Assembly (NCBI RefSeq): GCF_021155765.1
Contig: NC_060108.1
Span: 17,385,025 to 17,449,024 of the forward strand
DNA from: Diprion similis
Lineage: Eukaryota > Arthropoda > Insecta > Hymenoptera > Diprionidae
Length of the DNA: 64,000 nt
Direction of reading: 5' to 3'
The notes below the pieces were generated by a model. The model did no database searches. It was not told the DNA's origin and worked only from the letters and a program-made list of their open reading frames with translations. Numbering within the stretch: the first letter of the stretch is position 1; each line of letters begins with the position of its first letter. Made by a program: the position numbers and the translations under genes. Positions 1-16,400 of the stretch are shown in pieces.

Positions 1-2478
1 AATTTTAGACAGAAGATTGAAAATAGAGAAAATTTTCATGTGTGGCGCATTGTTATGCAATTTTGTTATACTGGTATAATAGTAAGACTGATAGACTGAT
101 GCGATGGTAAAAATGATACCAGCAGGGTAGAAGGTAAATTTTGAAGATTTTGACAGAAATAAGCGCTAATCCTCTTGTGCCCCATGCTTATTGAATTTCT
201 TGGGGCGTAAAAAAATTCAAGTACAAAAAAAGAGTGAATAAACAAAATATAACCAAGCCATTACTATTTTTTTCTTTGTCAAACCATAAATGTTTGCCAG
301 CTCTCATTCGGTTCTTCGAATGTCTTTACAATCTGTGATAAGAATCTCAATATTACTTAAAATAATTCCCGACTGAACTAACAATAACAACATGTATTTT
401 AGCTAATGCTAGTTAGTTGTAATTTGTACGTAGAGTTTTTTTTTTTTTTATACGAGTAAAATTCGAAATTATATCAGCAAAAGATTTAAAAATCAAGAAC
501 AAATGTGAAACCTCATCAGTAACGTCTCAATGATTTACACAAGTCTCTAAGAATATTTGTATAGACGTCACGTATTCAATTGTACTATATATATGTGACC
601 CTTTTCCGAATGGAATAAGCTGTATATAACCATGCAAAAGCTTTTGAAATTCTTTGTTATGGATTTCGAACAGTAAAAACCGTAAAAATGTATTCACGAG
701 TCAGAGCCCCATAAATCTGAGATTTCTCTTTCTGTATATAATAACAATAGCAATGATAATGTAATGTATGTTTCTTTTTTACCGTCAATGAAAGTACTAT
801 GATCTATTTTTATAAATTGTTGTGTGTATGTGAATTATTATAAACGAATACGTTAATTTAAATTAATAAAATCATGACAAGTGATTAATTCTGGCAATTC
901 ATTTTCCCTCCTACTTGTAAATTTTTTAGCATCATTCTCGAAAATTCGTTATTCCAATTACTCTGGCTGTATAATTCATTTTACCACGATCATAGTTGAT
1001 ACGATTTTACTGTGCTCTAAGCCTGACATTTGATATCCAATTAAAAGAAAAACAAATAAAAACGGGAAACCGTTGGTAATTGACAGAATATTTACGTTCA
1101 TCGACGAATCAGCTTGACAATTAACGAAATTTCTTTATTAAAAATTATTGATCTGGACAGATAGTACACCATAGATATATTAACTATAATTTGTATAAAT
1201 TTCTAAAATGCAGGTACACCGTTATTCAAATTAATGTAACAATATTCATGTATCTCCGAATCACGAAATGAAACATTTTGCCTTTAATCTTACATCTTTG
1301 AGAACTTTGTATCCACAATGTCTAGAATTTTATTCAGCCTTTTTGGAGAAGATTTAGAAATCGCGTAACGAATAACTTAGAATAGATATTGAATTCCTCC
1401 TCATTTTTACTGTATCAACTAGATTACGAAGCTTTACTGCTCATTTTGAATCAAGAGCAATAAATGCTGGAGAATTTGAAGTCTAGATCGGAGTATTTGC
1501 AGTATTCTTCCACATTGAGGGTAGCCTAAGAATAATTCGTCTTTTGATTCTAAGACGCCATTTCAGAAATTATATTTTAAACAGGCAATTCCACATATGT
1601 ATGAGTCAAATAGAATTTTTTTTTAGCCATTTTCAGTTCTACATATTTCCCTTTTTTTCACTCACAGTCAGAACAATACATTAGCACGAAACTTTTCAGT
1701 ACCTAGAAATAATGCTGAAATAATCATTTGTTTTGAATAGATTCTAAATTTACATACTGCAGAAAGTTCTGAGAAGTATACTTCAACTGATATATTCAGT
1801 AACAATACAGCGAAGTTCGCGCGACGCAACAGAACTATTGTTATTGTCGCAGAATACCATAGAATTACACCATAAATAATATATAATATACATATCACAA
1901 TTTTTTAGTCATGACTTACGCTTGGACCCTTATTATAATACTTATTCAGTATTATATGTCTACCTAGGTCTGAAACTTATGGAATATTTCCAATTTGGAA
2001 CTGCACTCATTATCTTATAAGTGAATACATATATTCATTTTCAGTAAAAAAAAAAAAGATTGCCCAACAAGAACAATGACTTTAAGTTCTTCATTACCGA
2101 GTATCTATTGAGTTACACGCTATCTATGTTATATTCCAACAGACTAACTGGGACAACTATTCTATAAAACTTACTATGGATTAAATTTGGATCCATATAA
2201 AAAAAGTAAGAGATTTTTGGTTTATCAGGTCGCGTAACTATATGTACACCTTCCAATTTATTAGATAAATTGTTCGCAATTCGTATTTTTACTATACGTC
2301 GGGATACTGTCAAATCACCAATTACTAATACTTGCTGCCCATGTACGTACATACACGAAAGGATTAGGTGAATAGCACTGGTCGATAGTGAACTTTACAC
2401 ATACGAAAACTGAATTACAAGGTGTGATGTAAGACACGTGACACCTACCTTCTGCGTGACAATTATATTTATAATCGA
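1..2478. other. AT-rich interval downstream of Rubicon; no supported gene
   Basis: No exon with recognisable protein similarity was found on either strand. The part next to Rubicon (below 2479) is probably its 3' UTR: a minus-strand AATAAA lies at 2257-2262, about 217 bases past the stop codon. Short open frames at 1668-1898 and 2113-2352 look like chance. The leftmost kilobase could be the 3' UTR of a gene outside the window, but nothing shows this. Confidence 0.5.
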
Positions 2479-5400
2479 TCAAGATGTCTCTTCCATCGAC
2501 GTTCGTCTTGCTTGTAATCGTTTACATCTCGGACATTCTTTTCTATTGGATTTCTGTTTGCAATGGGCGTGAAAACACGCTCCGCAATCATCACATCTCA
2601 TAACTTTTAGCACCTGCCAAGGGAATATAATTTCTTTCGAGCAGCATAATTCACACACAAATCCCCGAGCTAGGCAAAGCTGCAAATAAAATCACAGAAT
2701 AGTTGAAAGCAAAAGAGTTGAAGATTCATGTATAGCTATATTACCAATCGTAGTAACAATTTTCTTAAGATATAGAGAAGTCAAACAATTATTAGTTGAA
2801 ACATGAATTGTGCAAATCTGATTCAATATGCTTACTTCACATTGCATAACGTGACTGGAACAAGCTTCTACTAAGTCCTTCAATCTTTCAGGCAGCAATC
2901 CAATTTTGACTTGGACAAAATCTTGAATAGCATATACGTGTGGATCGTTTAATATGTATATTGGTTCGTTATGTAAAGCTTCCTGCAATCTGTACAGAAA
3001 AGGTAAAACCCCCTCAATAAGCTATATTATTTTACTGGAAGACTGAAAAGACTTTCATAGATCGAATGCTAATACTAACGATACTTACTCTACAGCAAAT
3101 CTGCAGGTGAATAGGAAATCTTTTAGATAGAACAGCTGCGTCCGTAAAATTCTGGTTTTTTCTAATTGTTTAATGCGTCTATACAGCAGTGGATTTAAGT
3201 CGTTTACTTGAAACAAAGGATCCACTGTCATTTGATCCAATAATCGGTACGAGAAATTTGACACGGAATACCTGCAGACAAATGTAATTTCCATAATCGC
3301 GTGGTCCAAACTTTTATGTAAACTAACTGTGAATTTACTAATTGAAAATTCATTAATTAATATCACTTCTTAATACTCTTAATATTTTAAGCTTCTAAAG
3401 ATGGATCGTTAAATTACCTATTAAAATCCCATTTGGAAAGAATTTTTCCGGGTAGTATAGTCAACTGATTGGTATGACATCCAGTGCAAAAATATCTACC
3501 CAAATATTCACAATATCGAAATCTGTTTGCATATTCTACAGCAACTTTCATGCCACATCCTGCACATCGATAGTTCTGTTTGGCCATAAGTATTCTCCGG
3601 CTGTACATGAAATGATGTAATGCGTTTGAATAAATTATTAATTCGTCCTTAAGTACCACTAAAACGTATATAAAACTTACACAGGTGCTGGTTGAGGTGT
3701 AAAAATTATTTGAGGCCTCGGAGGTGCCCATTCCATCGTTCCACGCAACGGGGTCGCCTGAGTCATGTCCTCATTTTCAGCTTCATCGGGACTAACGGGC
3801 CAGCTCGTTGGCAATGGAAGAAGCTGAGAAAACATTATTAAAAACCATTAAATATTATTAAAAATCTCTACTTGAGAAGCAGTTTTAGTTAGAGAAATAT
3901 TATATGCATAAAAAAAAAAATTAAATGTCTCATATTGTACCTGCTGTGGGGCGTCCCGTTCAGAAACAAGCCACTCCAATTCACTAGCCCTGGGCAATTG
4001 TTTTTCGCTGAACCGTCTTATAAGAGATAAAGCAACACCTTCAGCAGACACAATGCTTTCAGTGAGTGTTGATTCTGTTCCATGCCTTGGCATAGCTCTA
4101 CGTAATTCAGCTTCTGAATATAACGATGCCATGGACATAGATACACCTAAGAATTGTACATATTTATGTTTAAAAAATAAAATTAAATGAGCAGTTACTA
4201 AACATACATCATTGAGGTTGTTCACAAAGTAAACTTACCGGCGTTTCTTAGTTGAGAAATATTCCTAATGTCACCGACTTCCAAGTCGTCGACATCATCT
4301 GTTGAAATACTTTCAGATGGTGTTCCTGGAGAAGTGGATAATGGACTGACACTTTGATCAGTTGTTGTAGCTGGAATATAATCCATCCAAATAACAAAGT
4401 TGAAATAATACAAGAAAAATCGTTTATTTAAAAAAGTTTTATCTGTTACTTACTATCTGTCTTCCCATCACTAAGAAGATCACGACTCCATGCACCTCTT
4501 TGCTTTTCCTCTTGTCTTTGTCGCCGTCGCAGCCTAATTCGTTGTTTTAAATTATTGATCTCCTCATCACTTTCATCAATTGTTTCATCGACTAAATTCA
4601 ACTGCTTATTACATTTGACCTAACAAATAATTAGTCAATTAAATTAGGAACAATTCCAAATTAAACTAGCGTTTAAAAAATAATCAAATAGTAGTCAATG
4701 GTGTAGAGTAATTTCAAACCTGTTCAATGGCTGCTATCATAGCTTCAGAAATACTGAAATGTGCGTTTTCTCTATCCAACTCTGCATTAGCTCTAGTAAA
4801 TTGCGCTGATGACAAAAAACTTGTGAGACTCTGACCCTCAAGGGGCCTGGGAAAATATCCTGTAGCCATTGGCTGCACGCTATTGCCGCCGTCTTCCATG
4901 AAGCTTTTTTTTGGTGTTCTATAATCCTTCTGACCTTCTACTTCTGAACTCCATGATCCAGTGAATTCTGGAGCTGAATCCGGTAGCAGAGTTGTTTTTT
5001 TCCTATCAGTCTTTCGGGTTGCTCCAATCTTGATCGTATTACTGGTAAGATTCTTCAACTTGAACTCTACAGGTTTCTGCGACTTAGGTATTGTTTCGGC
5101 TATACTGTTTACAATATTGTCGTCATAATTCAAAGTATCTGAACTCCCATCGCTTGACTTCATATCGAATTGCTTATCATGCAAAATTTTTACTTTCTTG
5201 CGAGACTTTCTTGCTGGGCTATTTTTTTTTAAAACTTTACCATCTACGTTTGATGTTGTACCCTTGAACTGGACTTCAGTGTAATCAACTTTGATTACAT
5301 TTGACAATTTATACGAATCAATGCTATACGAACTGCACGTATCTCTGTTTGTGCCAATAAAAAACTTGGCTGGACTTGTGGGCTGAGGTATAGTTAAATT

Positions 5401-7680
5401 GTGAAAGTTTTCGTGATTCTCGTTTAACGTAGGAAGACTACTCCACACTTTCAGAGAGAAGTCAATATCAGTTTTTGTTATCACTGGCTCAGAATTTATT
5501 TTACATTTCCTCTCTTTTGTAATACTGATTGGATTCTCTGAAATCTTCCTATCATCCAAATTTGATTGCGCCGTACTCCCGGCTATACCTGTATGATACT
5601 TTTCATAGCTATTTGTATTCTCTATATTTACAATGCCCCATTTTTTATAAGATAGATTTGTGGGATAAGATGACGATCTGCGATGCCTATTCGGACTATT
5701 TTTACCCAAATCCCAATTTGGCAGAAACTGTAATGATACATAGCAAAATTTCATCGTATAAATATTAACGAGCACGAGACAAAGTAAAGAATATGTCTAG
5801 AAGACCATATAAGAAATAAGGAATGGTCTTGATAGTATCAAATATTTTACAGTCTAGCAGTAACAGTAAGGCTCAGATAGATAAACTTACCAAGCATGGA
5901 TCAATTTCCGTTAAGAGAGAGGGCTGATTCTTTTCGACTGCTCTTAGACAGATAAGTGTAGCTTCTGCAAGACTTTCCTGGCACAAGAAGGCCCAAGGTT
6001 CAAGGCAGGACAAGAGGTGCTCCTTGTCCGATAAAAGCCAAGAAAGCTTCTGAGAGAGGGAATGACTTTCCAAACTAGAAAAATGCATCAGAAGCTTCTG
6101 AATTCTAACAAATGATGATTCTATCAAACGGATATCAATATCAAATCAATCAGCAAAGTGCAAATGTCTAAATTGTGAACATTATATCACATGCCTGGTG
6201 TTAGATTAGATAGTAACCATTGTAGCATTGCATAATAATAAGATAAATTTGTATATACCAAGATTGCATATGCCAATATTATTTTAGACATCCAAATATT
6301 AGAATCTTCTCTTTACTAAGAATTATCAGTTGACATTTTCAATAATGTTTGATTCCAAAACAAAAAGCTTCTTATAACATAGTGGACATTAAAAATCATC
6401 GAACAAATTTCCTGAGTTTTTTCTAAATTTCTCTGACCAAATTGTATTTCTTCCCCTGAATAAAATTCGAACTAACAGTGCTAATTATTCGAGTATCTAA
6501 TACCTAAAGCTCTGAATCAATCGGTATTCAAAATACGTTTATGATCTATTTATTGGTCATGGTCCGAGCATAGATACAAACAATTCTTAGAATTTTGCTT
6601 TTTTGTGGAGGAAGCTTTATTTTTTGTCTATTCATACGGCCACAAAATTCTGTGACTAATTAAAAAATTCGTTAAGCCCCCAGTTTATACCAACCAGTGG
6701 CCACCATGCGCAAGCTATGAGATTCATAACGATGTGAATTGGAGTTGAGAAATACATATGTCTCAGTATCCTCTAGATAGCCTAAGTATCCTTTAGAGAG
6801 TTGCAGTCAAAATAAGTTTTGGAATCAGAATTTACCATTTCTTATGAGACTACATGATTCTAATGGACCTGCTCAAGGTTACAAGGTTGTTAAAACTTTT
6901 TTACATTATACCGGAATGCATTAGTTGTTCAACTAATCATTATATATATACTCAAACAATGAAATTTAGTACTCCATTATGACGAGATTGAGATTCCTAG
7001 AAAAAATCAAGTTTGAGCTAACAATTAGTCATGAAGTTTTTGACTGACTCTGAAATAGAACTATATTTCTTAAATACATATCGAGTGTTTTCAATACTCT
7101 CTAACATATTCTTAGTCACTACATACATGCAGTTTCTGCACTGGCCAATTTATACTGATTTTTACACAAATAAACTCAACGCAGGAATCATTCTTTAATG
7201 AACAAGTGAAAATACCTCTTGTACAGCCACAACAGATCTTTTCGCGAGCCTATCTTTGCTGGTATATTCGAAAGGTAATCGTCAGACTCATGGACAGACG
7301 GTGATGTAGCCAGAGAGGGTTGGAGCCAATTTAACCCTTGTATGAAAACCCAACAATCCGGTTCGCCCTTGCCAGCATAGAATAATAAGAGTAATTCATT
7401 TTTTGTTATGAAAATCTAACTCTCTACTTTAACCATTTTGCACAGTTCAACGCACATTGCAATTTTAGTATTAAGAACATGTGACTCTCACCGTTGAATC
7501 GAAGACTCGACTTCCATGCCTGAATATTCTTTCCATGCATTTATGAAGTCGATTCAAACCTCCATACACATTCCAGACATTAGAAACTTGACTAACTAAC
7601 AGTCCTTCGACGGTTGATCTGAGGTACTGCAGAAGCTGCTGGTGTTCCCTGATATGTGGATCTTGCATAGATGTCATCAT
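2479..7680 (-). CDS. Rubicon: Rubicon (RUN domain Beclin-1-interacting protein), complete
   Basis: Rubicon family proteins bind the Vps34/UVRAG PI3-kinase complex and Rab7 on late endosomes and restrain autophagosome maturation. Coding exons, 5' to 3' on the minus strand: 7492-7680, 7216-7367, 5891-6074, 4720-5727, 4454-4619, 4239-4370, 3941-4146, 3681-3823, 3418-3600, 3089-3271, 2836-2989, 2479-2679. They sum to 2901 nt, or 966 aa, close to the human length of about 970. Residues about 20-170 form the RUN domain. Exon 4 (residues 176-511) is a long Ser/Lys-rich, probably disordered middle. The segment [20 protein letters not shown] precedes the conserved [16 protein letters not shown] and [13 protein letters not shown] blocks. 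Residues about 727-966 are the C-terminal Rubicon homology domain with paired zinc ligands (CAGC, CTGC, CELC, CDDC, CPRC). The donor of exon 8 is ambiguous (GTGTAAGT); only splitting after GT keeps the frame. An AATAAA lies at 2257-2262. Confidence 0.92.
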
Positions 7681-8606
7681 GATTCTCCATATAACAAGGC
7701 AAACGAAGAATATGGCGATTATATTATCATTTTTTAAACATTATCGGACTCAACGCGAGGCCATGAATCTTTATACTATCGCTAACAAATAGTATCATAA
7801 TTATACAGTGAATCATAGATCATAGTGCACACTGCACAATACTGATCTGACAGCCGGAAGCGGGACGCACGGATCGTACGTAACACAATCGTTAAAAAGT
7901 CACGCCCCCTCGACTTCGATCGAATGACATCCTTATTTGCAAAAAATCCCCTTCTTATAAGGTAATTACCTCACACCGCTCTCTCTCTGTTCACAGATCT
8001 CGGAATAGCTCGTTTTTGGTTCTGTTTCAATGGTTTTCGGTAAATAATACGATTCTGGAAAACTCTCATATTTTGTAAACACTCCTCTCACGAGACCAAT
8101 GCCTATACATATATTATAGTACGGTGGAACGTAACGAAGTTCAAATTTCAATGGTCGGTAAGGCAGAGTAAAAGGTACGGTTTACTCAACGTGTAACTTT
8201 GGAAGCATCTGACCGTCTGCTTCCACACTCGTGGTAACTAAGCTTATGTAGGTATACAATTAGCCTATTTGGCTTCGGCAGCGTGGCGCGAGCTTCGAAT
8301 CACGAAATACTAAAATTTCTATTCTAGGATACAATGCTCCAACCCTAGAATAGAAATTTTAGCTCCACCAGCTCCAACAATGCTGAACTGACCATTCTAC
8401 GTTACTTCTAATTTTCGCCGATTGTACAGACAAACTGTATCAGACAGGGCATTCCATTTGCAAGATTTTCAAATTGAAATGCTCAGCATCTTTGTACGGA
8501 TTAGTTTATTTGGTTCTTAATTTATATTTATTGTTTTTTAGTTTTCAGAAAATCCATTGTATTCAGAAATATTCCACTCAGCTATTTGCTGTACCAAATA
8601 CCATAT
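7681..8606. other. Interval between the Rubicon start and the Dus2 3' end
   Basis: This should hold the Rubicon 5' UTR and promoter and the Dus2 3' UTR. A minus-strand AATAAA at 8527-8532, 75 bases past the Dus2 stop, is a likely poly(A) signal. A perfect 19-bp hairpin sits at 8310-8362 and is listed separately. A 61-codon minus-strand frame at 7966-8151 has no recognisable similarity and is not called. Confidence 0.5.
8310..8362. repeat. Perfect 19-bp inverted repeat with a 15-nt loop
   Basis: The left arm is 8310-8328, the right arm is 8344-8362, and the loop is 8329-8343. The two arms are exact reverse complements (CTAAAATTTCTATTCTAGG). It lies between the Rubicon 5' end and the Dus2 3' end. 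The origin is unknown: it could be a decayed terminal-inverted-repeat remnant or a transcribed hairpin. Confidence 0.85.
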
Positions 8607-10954
<2,348 letters not shown>

Positions 10955-11630
10955 ATGACAGATTTGTCAACAACTGTAGCTCACCTAGCTAAACTGGGCA
11001 CCTCGATTATTTGCATGAAATATTTCAACGATCCATACTCGATTCTTGTAAACGATAATCATTGGGCTACGAGAGCTTTTCAAATTCTGCTCTTCCACTC
11101 CATACTGGGAATTTTTCGATTTGGTAACAATATATAAATAATTTCTGATTCAGCTTATCATTTAATGAGGCCAAGTAACAATTAGAACTTTTACCACAGG
11201 TAATCCAAGCGCCTCCAAGTATCTTCGTGGATTCTACACGTTGTTTTCAAAGATTATCAACACACTACCATTTGCTTTGATCGTTACAGAGATATTGCAT
11301 TGGAATAAGACAAGTGAACAAATAACTCTGACGTTGTTGATTCTGACGGCTTTTCCCATTGTGTATGAGTCGAGGTCTAAAGAAAGAACAAGACGACACT
11401 TAATTGACGTTGCTGTCGGCCTAAACTTATGTGCTCTTATCTATGTCTCCCTTATAAGTAAAAATTACAGTGCTATTAGCCTAGTTGTGTCTTATGCTTT
11501 TACACATTTCTTATTAGAAGATATATCTGATCGATATGATGTACCTTACAGAGATCTTCTCCAGTATAGTCTTTGTTTCATGGAAATTTTTTCCATACTA
11601 ACTCTGAAAGATCTTCAGGGCAATTACTGA
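10955..11630 (+). CDS. Unrecognised multi-pass membrane protein, 199 aa
   Basis: I do not recognise this family. Two coding exons, 10955-11123 and 11200-11630, join in phase (FRFG|NPSASKY) to give 199 aa. Hydrophobic segments are seen at about residues 40-57, 75-90, 97-112, 125-145, 150-167 and 181-195, so five or six membrane helices are likely. A basic loop (ESRSKERTRRH) lies between the third and fourth. There is no obvious cleavable signal peptide and no enzyme motif. The start is the first ATG after a good splice acceptor (CTTGTTTCAG), implying a non-coding first exon. The frame is open across 431 bases in exon 2 and the intron has clean GT-AG ends, which supports a real gene. It could be a fast-evolving insect membrane protein. 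Confidence 0.7.
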
Positions 11631-13403
11631 CCTGTTTTCTATACCCATTTTAAGTGCCACACAGAGCTAGAAGAAAACAATGATTGGCTTTGAGCAAATT
11701 GAGTGACCTACTTACGAGGAATAACGTAATTAATTAAATATCACTTTGATGGATTAATAGCAAAGTTCACTGGCCTAAAAATTCGAAAAAGTTCCATAAT
11801 TTATTGAACTTCTCATTCTTAATTCGTTTTGTACTTTGAAAGATTGACTCTTTGATAATAACCGTGTATGAGAACATAGTCTATCTACATATATATGTAT
11901 ACAATATCTCATATCATTTAGAAATTTATCAAAGTTTAATATAACAGTATATTTCTAATAATGTATTTACAACCTTTTCACGCAAATTAAAAAATGTCTA
12001 AACGTTATTTTAAGCTGCTACTTGATTGCCTTACTTTCTAACGTAGAACTCTCCACGTACAGCTTCCGACATTTAAGATGTGGTCAGAATCAAACACACC
12101 AAGGTTGAAAAAGTTATTCTCAAAACTGGTTCAATTTTTTATTTGACGAATTGGATCGGTGGGAATATACGGAGCATGAACAGGATGATTTCATATTATC
12201 TTTGCATCTGATTTTTTATACCTGTGTAGACATATTTGTATTTTACAAGGCATTATAGATATACATGGTAACAACTGACTTGCAAAAACGAGTTCATCAT
12301 TAATTATTAGTATGGAAAAGAGTTAACCATTCCCCAAATAGATAGGGTTGGAGAATATAACTTAGACAACAGATATAGATTTATCAAATTCTAGAACTAA
12401 TTTAATTTGTATAGGTGAAAGTGAACTTTTTCAAAATTAAAGCACTTCACTTTTTTTCATTTTCAAATCAGACCAAGAATAAATCAAATCCTTAGCTGTT
12501 TGTCATTTCCCAACTCCCTATTTGTTATTGTATGTATATTATCTATACCTGAATATACACATAATTATATACACAATTCATTTAAATAACAAGTATTAAT
12601 GTCGAACAAAACATTGTAACATTTTGAGTTTATTGTAAATTTACATTAACTACTAATTTTCACATGCCACTTTTTCAGTAAATCACTTGATTATTGGGCA
12701 GTACTAACTGAGATTATAATCAAAGTTAGCATCTCAATGAATTGATTTTCCAACCATCCCATAATTAATTTCGACATAAATTGTGCATTATACCGATTTA
12801 AAATAAGATCAGGCACGTAAAATTTAAAAAAAACATTTCTACATATCATTGTCATATAATTTACATATAAAAAATTAATGAAGTTCCATAAAATTCAATT
12901 ATATAAATACTTGTGGGTCAATGTGCCAAGTTTGTGAGATTCCCCCGAAGCTACTATTCCCGACTGATATATATTTTAATTAAACGAATATCCATAGTAT
13001 ACAGATACTTATTTATATATATATATATTCTTTAATTAGTTTATGGCAAGGGATACAAAATGGCTACGTCGTATTAAAACATGTATCAAATATCTGCTCT
13101 AAGATCTTGTTATAATCTTCGAATCAATTCAACTTACTATATATTATATAGAACTGTGTGCTACATTAAACTAATACCATATAGAAAATTGAATACTTAA
13201 AAATTTGTACAACCAAAACTTTATGAACTAGAGCTAAACTGGCTCGAATACTTAGGACGGCTCCAACATTTTGAAGCATAACTAATCAGTAATCAGTAAT
13301 TACTGAAAAATATTTAGTCGTACTTTGCTATTTTGAGTAATATGCATTCATTTATTTGTCAACAATAAGTCAACCTCACTTGATTCTATGTTTCTCGAAA
13401 ATC
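11631..13403. other. AT-rich interval between two convergent genes
   Basis: The membrane-protein gene ends at 11630 and Zizimin ends at 13404 on the opposite strand, so this holds both 3' UTRs. A minus-strand AATAAA at 13351-13356, about 48 bases past the Zizimin stop, is a plausible poly(A) signal. No coding exon or structured repeat was seen apart from short (TA)n runs near 13015-13027. Confidence 0.5.
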
Positions 13404-16400
13404 TTAAGCAGTACTCGTGTGGTTATTAGCACCGCTAATAGCACTAAAAAGAGCAGCGCTGTTCCGCTTAAAACTTCCAACCTGTTCATCAGGCCAGACA
13501 GACTCACCTAACAGCGAAGACAAATTCTGACATAATTTTTGGTAATTTTCACGCAAAACTTCTTGGTATTCATGCTGATCCGAAGTTATTAATTTGCTGT
13601 TTATCTGGAGAGCTGTATAACAAATCTTAACGAATTCCCTGCAAAGATAACAAAACCACAAAATATTACTCAAATAAAAAATAACAATATATTATTAATT
13701 AATCGACAAGCCATGATATTTACCTAAAGACATCTTTCAAATCTTCAACTTTGTCATCGGGATATTGAGGCGAAAGAGCCGGATCTAGAAATGCCGAGGC
13801 ATAAGCTAAAGGACCTGCGTTAACCGTCACGCATACACTACCCTGAAGCCGCAGTTGAAGTTTTTTGGCATCTGTTGGGGCAATCAGAGCAACATCTTCT
13901 AGTTCTGCAACTCTTTGTCGCATTTCATCAAGAGCAACTTCAATTGGGCTAAGTTCCACAATTCGTTTCTGACAAACTGCGATACGTTTTTTCACATAAG
14001 GAAAAGAATATTGTGCTGAAAATAACCGAAAGAGTAAGAAGTTAGTGGATTTATTAAATTGGAAATGATAAATTATGGTAATTATTTTGATTACTAGTAA
14101 GTATCGTCCGACGCTTCCACTGGTCCTCAGGATTACCCCTAGGTTTTCCTTCTCTTGTAAAAGGTGTTTCAAACATAAAACAACACATATCATGGTTCTG
14201 CTCAAATTCAGTAACTCGAATCTCAAGTTCCAATTTTTCGAAATAAGGAATGACATGGGTAACTTGTATGTATGCCATTTTTGGATCTAGTTCGCTGATA
14301 TTAACAGGCACAGAATCCATGATCATTTTCACAACATCATGACCAAACTTCTCTGAATAAAGTCTATTCAAACGCTCAGATATTTCAGACAACGATGTTA
14401 CTTTTGGCTCTTTGTATATGTATTCCTGACCACTTTCATCCTCAAAATATGCCTGAAAAATAATTTGCACGTTACAAGTTCGCGTGTGTGAAAATTTGAT
14501 ATTTAATTACGAATTCAATTTTTCTTTAATCCTCACCGAACCAAAAAATGCGACTCGATAAAATCTTCCTAGTAGCCTTTTGCCACTTTTGGTGACCTCA
14601 ACAACTTTGTTACACGCTTGTGCTAGGTGCGTATAACAATTGGACAAGGCCTGGTAGTTTCTTTTGCTCTCATATATAGGAATGATTAGCCGATACAATT
14701 GGCCTAGTAATTCAAATCTCTCGGCCTTCTCCAACATTTCTGTACATGCCTCAAGCTGTTCCAGAAGAAGGTATTCATTATAATGAATATCCTGCACACC
14801 TGTTGAGAAATTTTGTACTTGTTATGTCACATTTAGTATTATAAAAAGCAGCATTCCATGATATAAATAGCTATAATATCCTATAAATGAGTACGTTTGC
14901 AGGTAGTTGTCTACGAGTGAGTACGAATTCACCAAAAACACCATCAACTATTGATCCCAGTTCTAAAATGCAAAAATGATGAATTTTTATCGTATATTTA
15001 CAAAGTTAGGTACAAAGTGTACTTATTTACAACAAATACTGCATTACATGCTACTACGTGCATTTTTTTATACACTAAATTATCAATTTTGAATTAATTA
15101 TTCATTTGTACAAATAAACCAAAAGCATAGACATTTTTGTTTGAAATATTAAATCACACGGTTACATATACATATAAACGCTGTCATGGTATACAGAAAA
15201 TATTCAACTGAATTCCAACTAAGATTTGGCCTTAGCCTTATCCTTATCCAGACACCATCTATCTTAAGACGTCGAAAAAACCTTCTTTATATACCGTGAC
15301 ATTGTTTTTTCAGGTTTAAGCTAGTGTTAGTATATAAAACAAACATGTGCAAGGCAACATACAAATCTCACCAGCATCAAGCTTAAGCCCACGTTCATCT
15401 CGTGAAATGTTCACAGAGATCTTGTCAAATGCTTCTGCACCCCAAGTATGGATTTTTTTCAACTTTAGATACTCTGCCATTAATGCTGCTATATGCAACT
15501 GACAACACGCAGCCTATAAGAAAGTATTGTAGTGAAAATTTCGAATTGTATTACAGATAAAAATTTTGAAAATATGAATGATATAACACTTGCTCCAACC
15601 CGCATGAACAAAAATTTCAATTACTCTTACCTCAGAAAAATTTTCCACCCTTGCGTGATTTCGAGCCATAGTTTCAAGCCAAGTATGTCTCAACTCCGGT
15701 GTACTAGCATACGAATTAGCCAAGCTATGCTGTAAGTCTACTAGCATCTCTGGATCATTGTTGTGTTCCCGCATCTGTGCCGTAGCCATTAATACAGTTC
15801 TGATTCTTTTAGTTAAATCTTTAACCTCGACTGGAAATCCAGTTCCTTTCATAGCTTTATCAGAAGATGCATAGCTATTGATAAGAGACAATGATTCTTG
15901 AAATCTTGAATTGTTTAGACCGATCACATTTCCTAGCATCTGCGATACAGATATAATCACCTGTAAAAAGATATACAACTCTGTAAACCAAATAGTCAGA
16001 TTTTTAGGGGAAAATAAACTGTGTACGATTTCTGCTACTTTGAAAACTGCTGAGTACAAACTAATGGACAGTAACAGAGGATTAAGAGTTTTTACGTGCC
16101 TACAAAGAACACTACTGGGTTAAATATATTCTTAGAACGCACTATTGAAACACCTTTTTGCTCTGAAAAAAACGCGAAGAATGAACAAAATTTTCTGCCG
16201 AGCATTCCTTGGTACTGAATTTTCGTTCATCTGCGCTTTGAAAATTATATTACTTTCTTTTTGGAAAAAAAGGAAATTCCTAATATTACATATTAAGCCA
16301 GTAATTTACCTGTAGATGTACCCTGGTTAATCCTTTCCTGCTGGTGAACTCAAAATTGCTCCGCATAAGCAAATATAACAAAGCACATGATTCTTGCCTG

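Noticed and set aside
1668-1898. 76-codon minus-strand frame with a hydrophobic start
   Set aside because: AT-rich chance frame rich in Ile, Leu and Val; no splice context or similarity.
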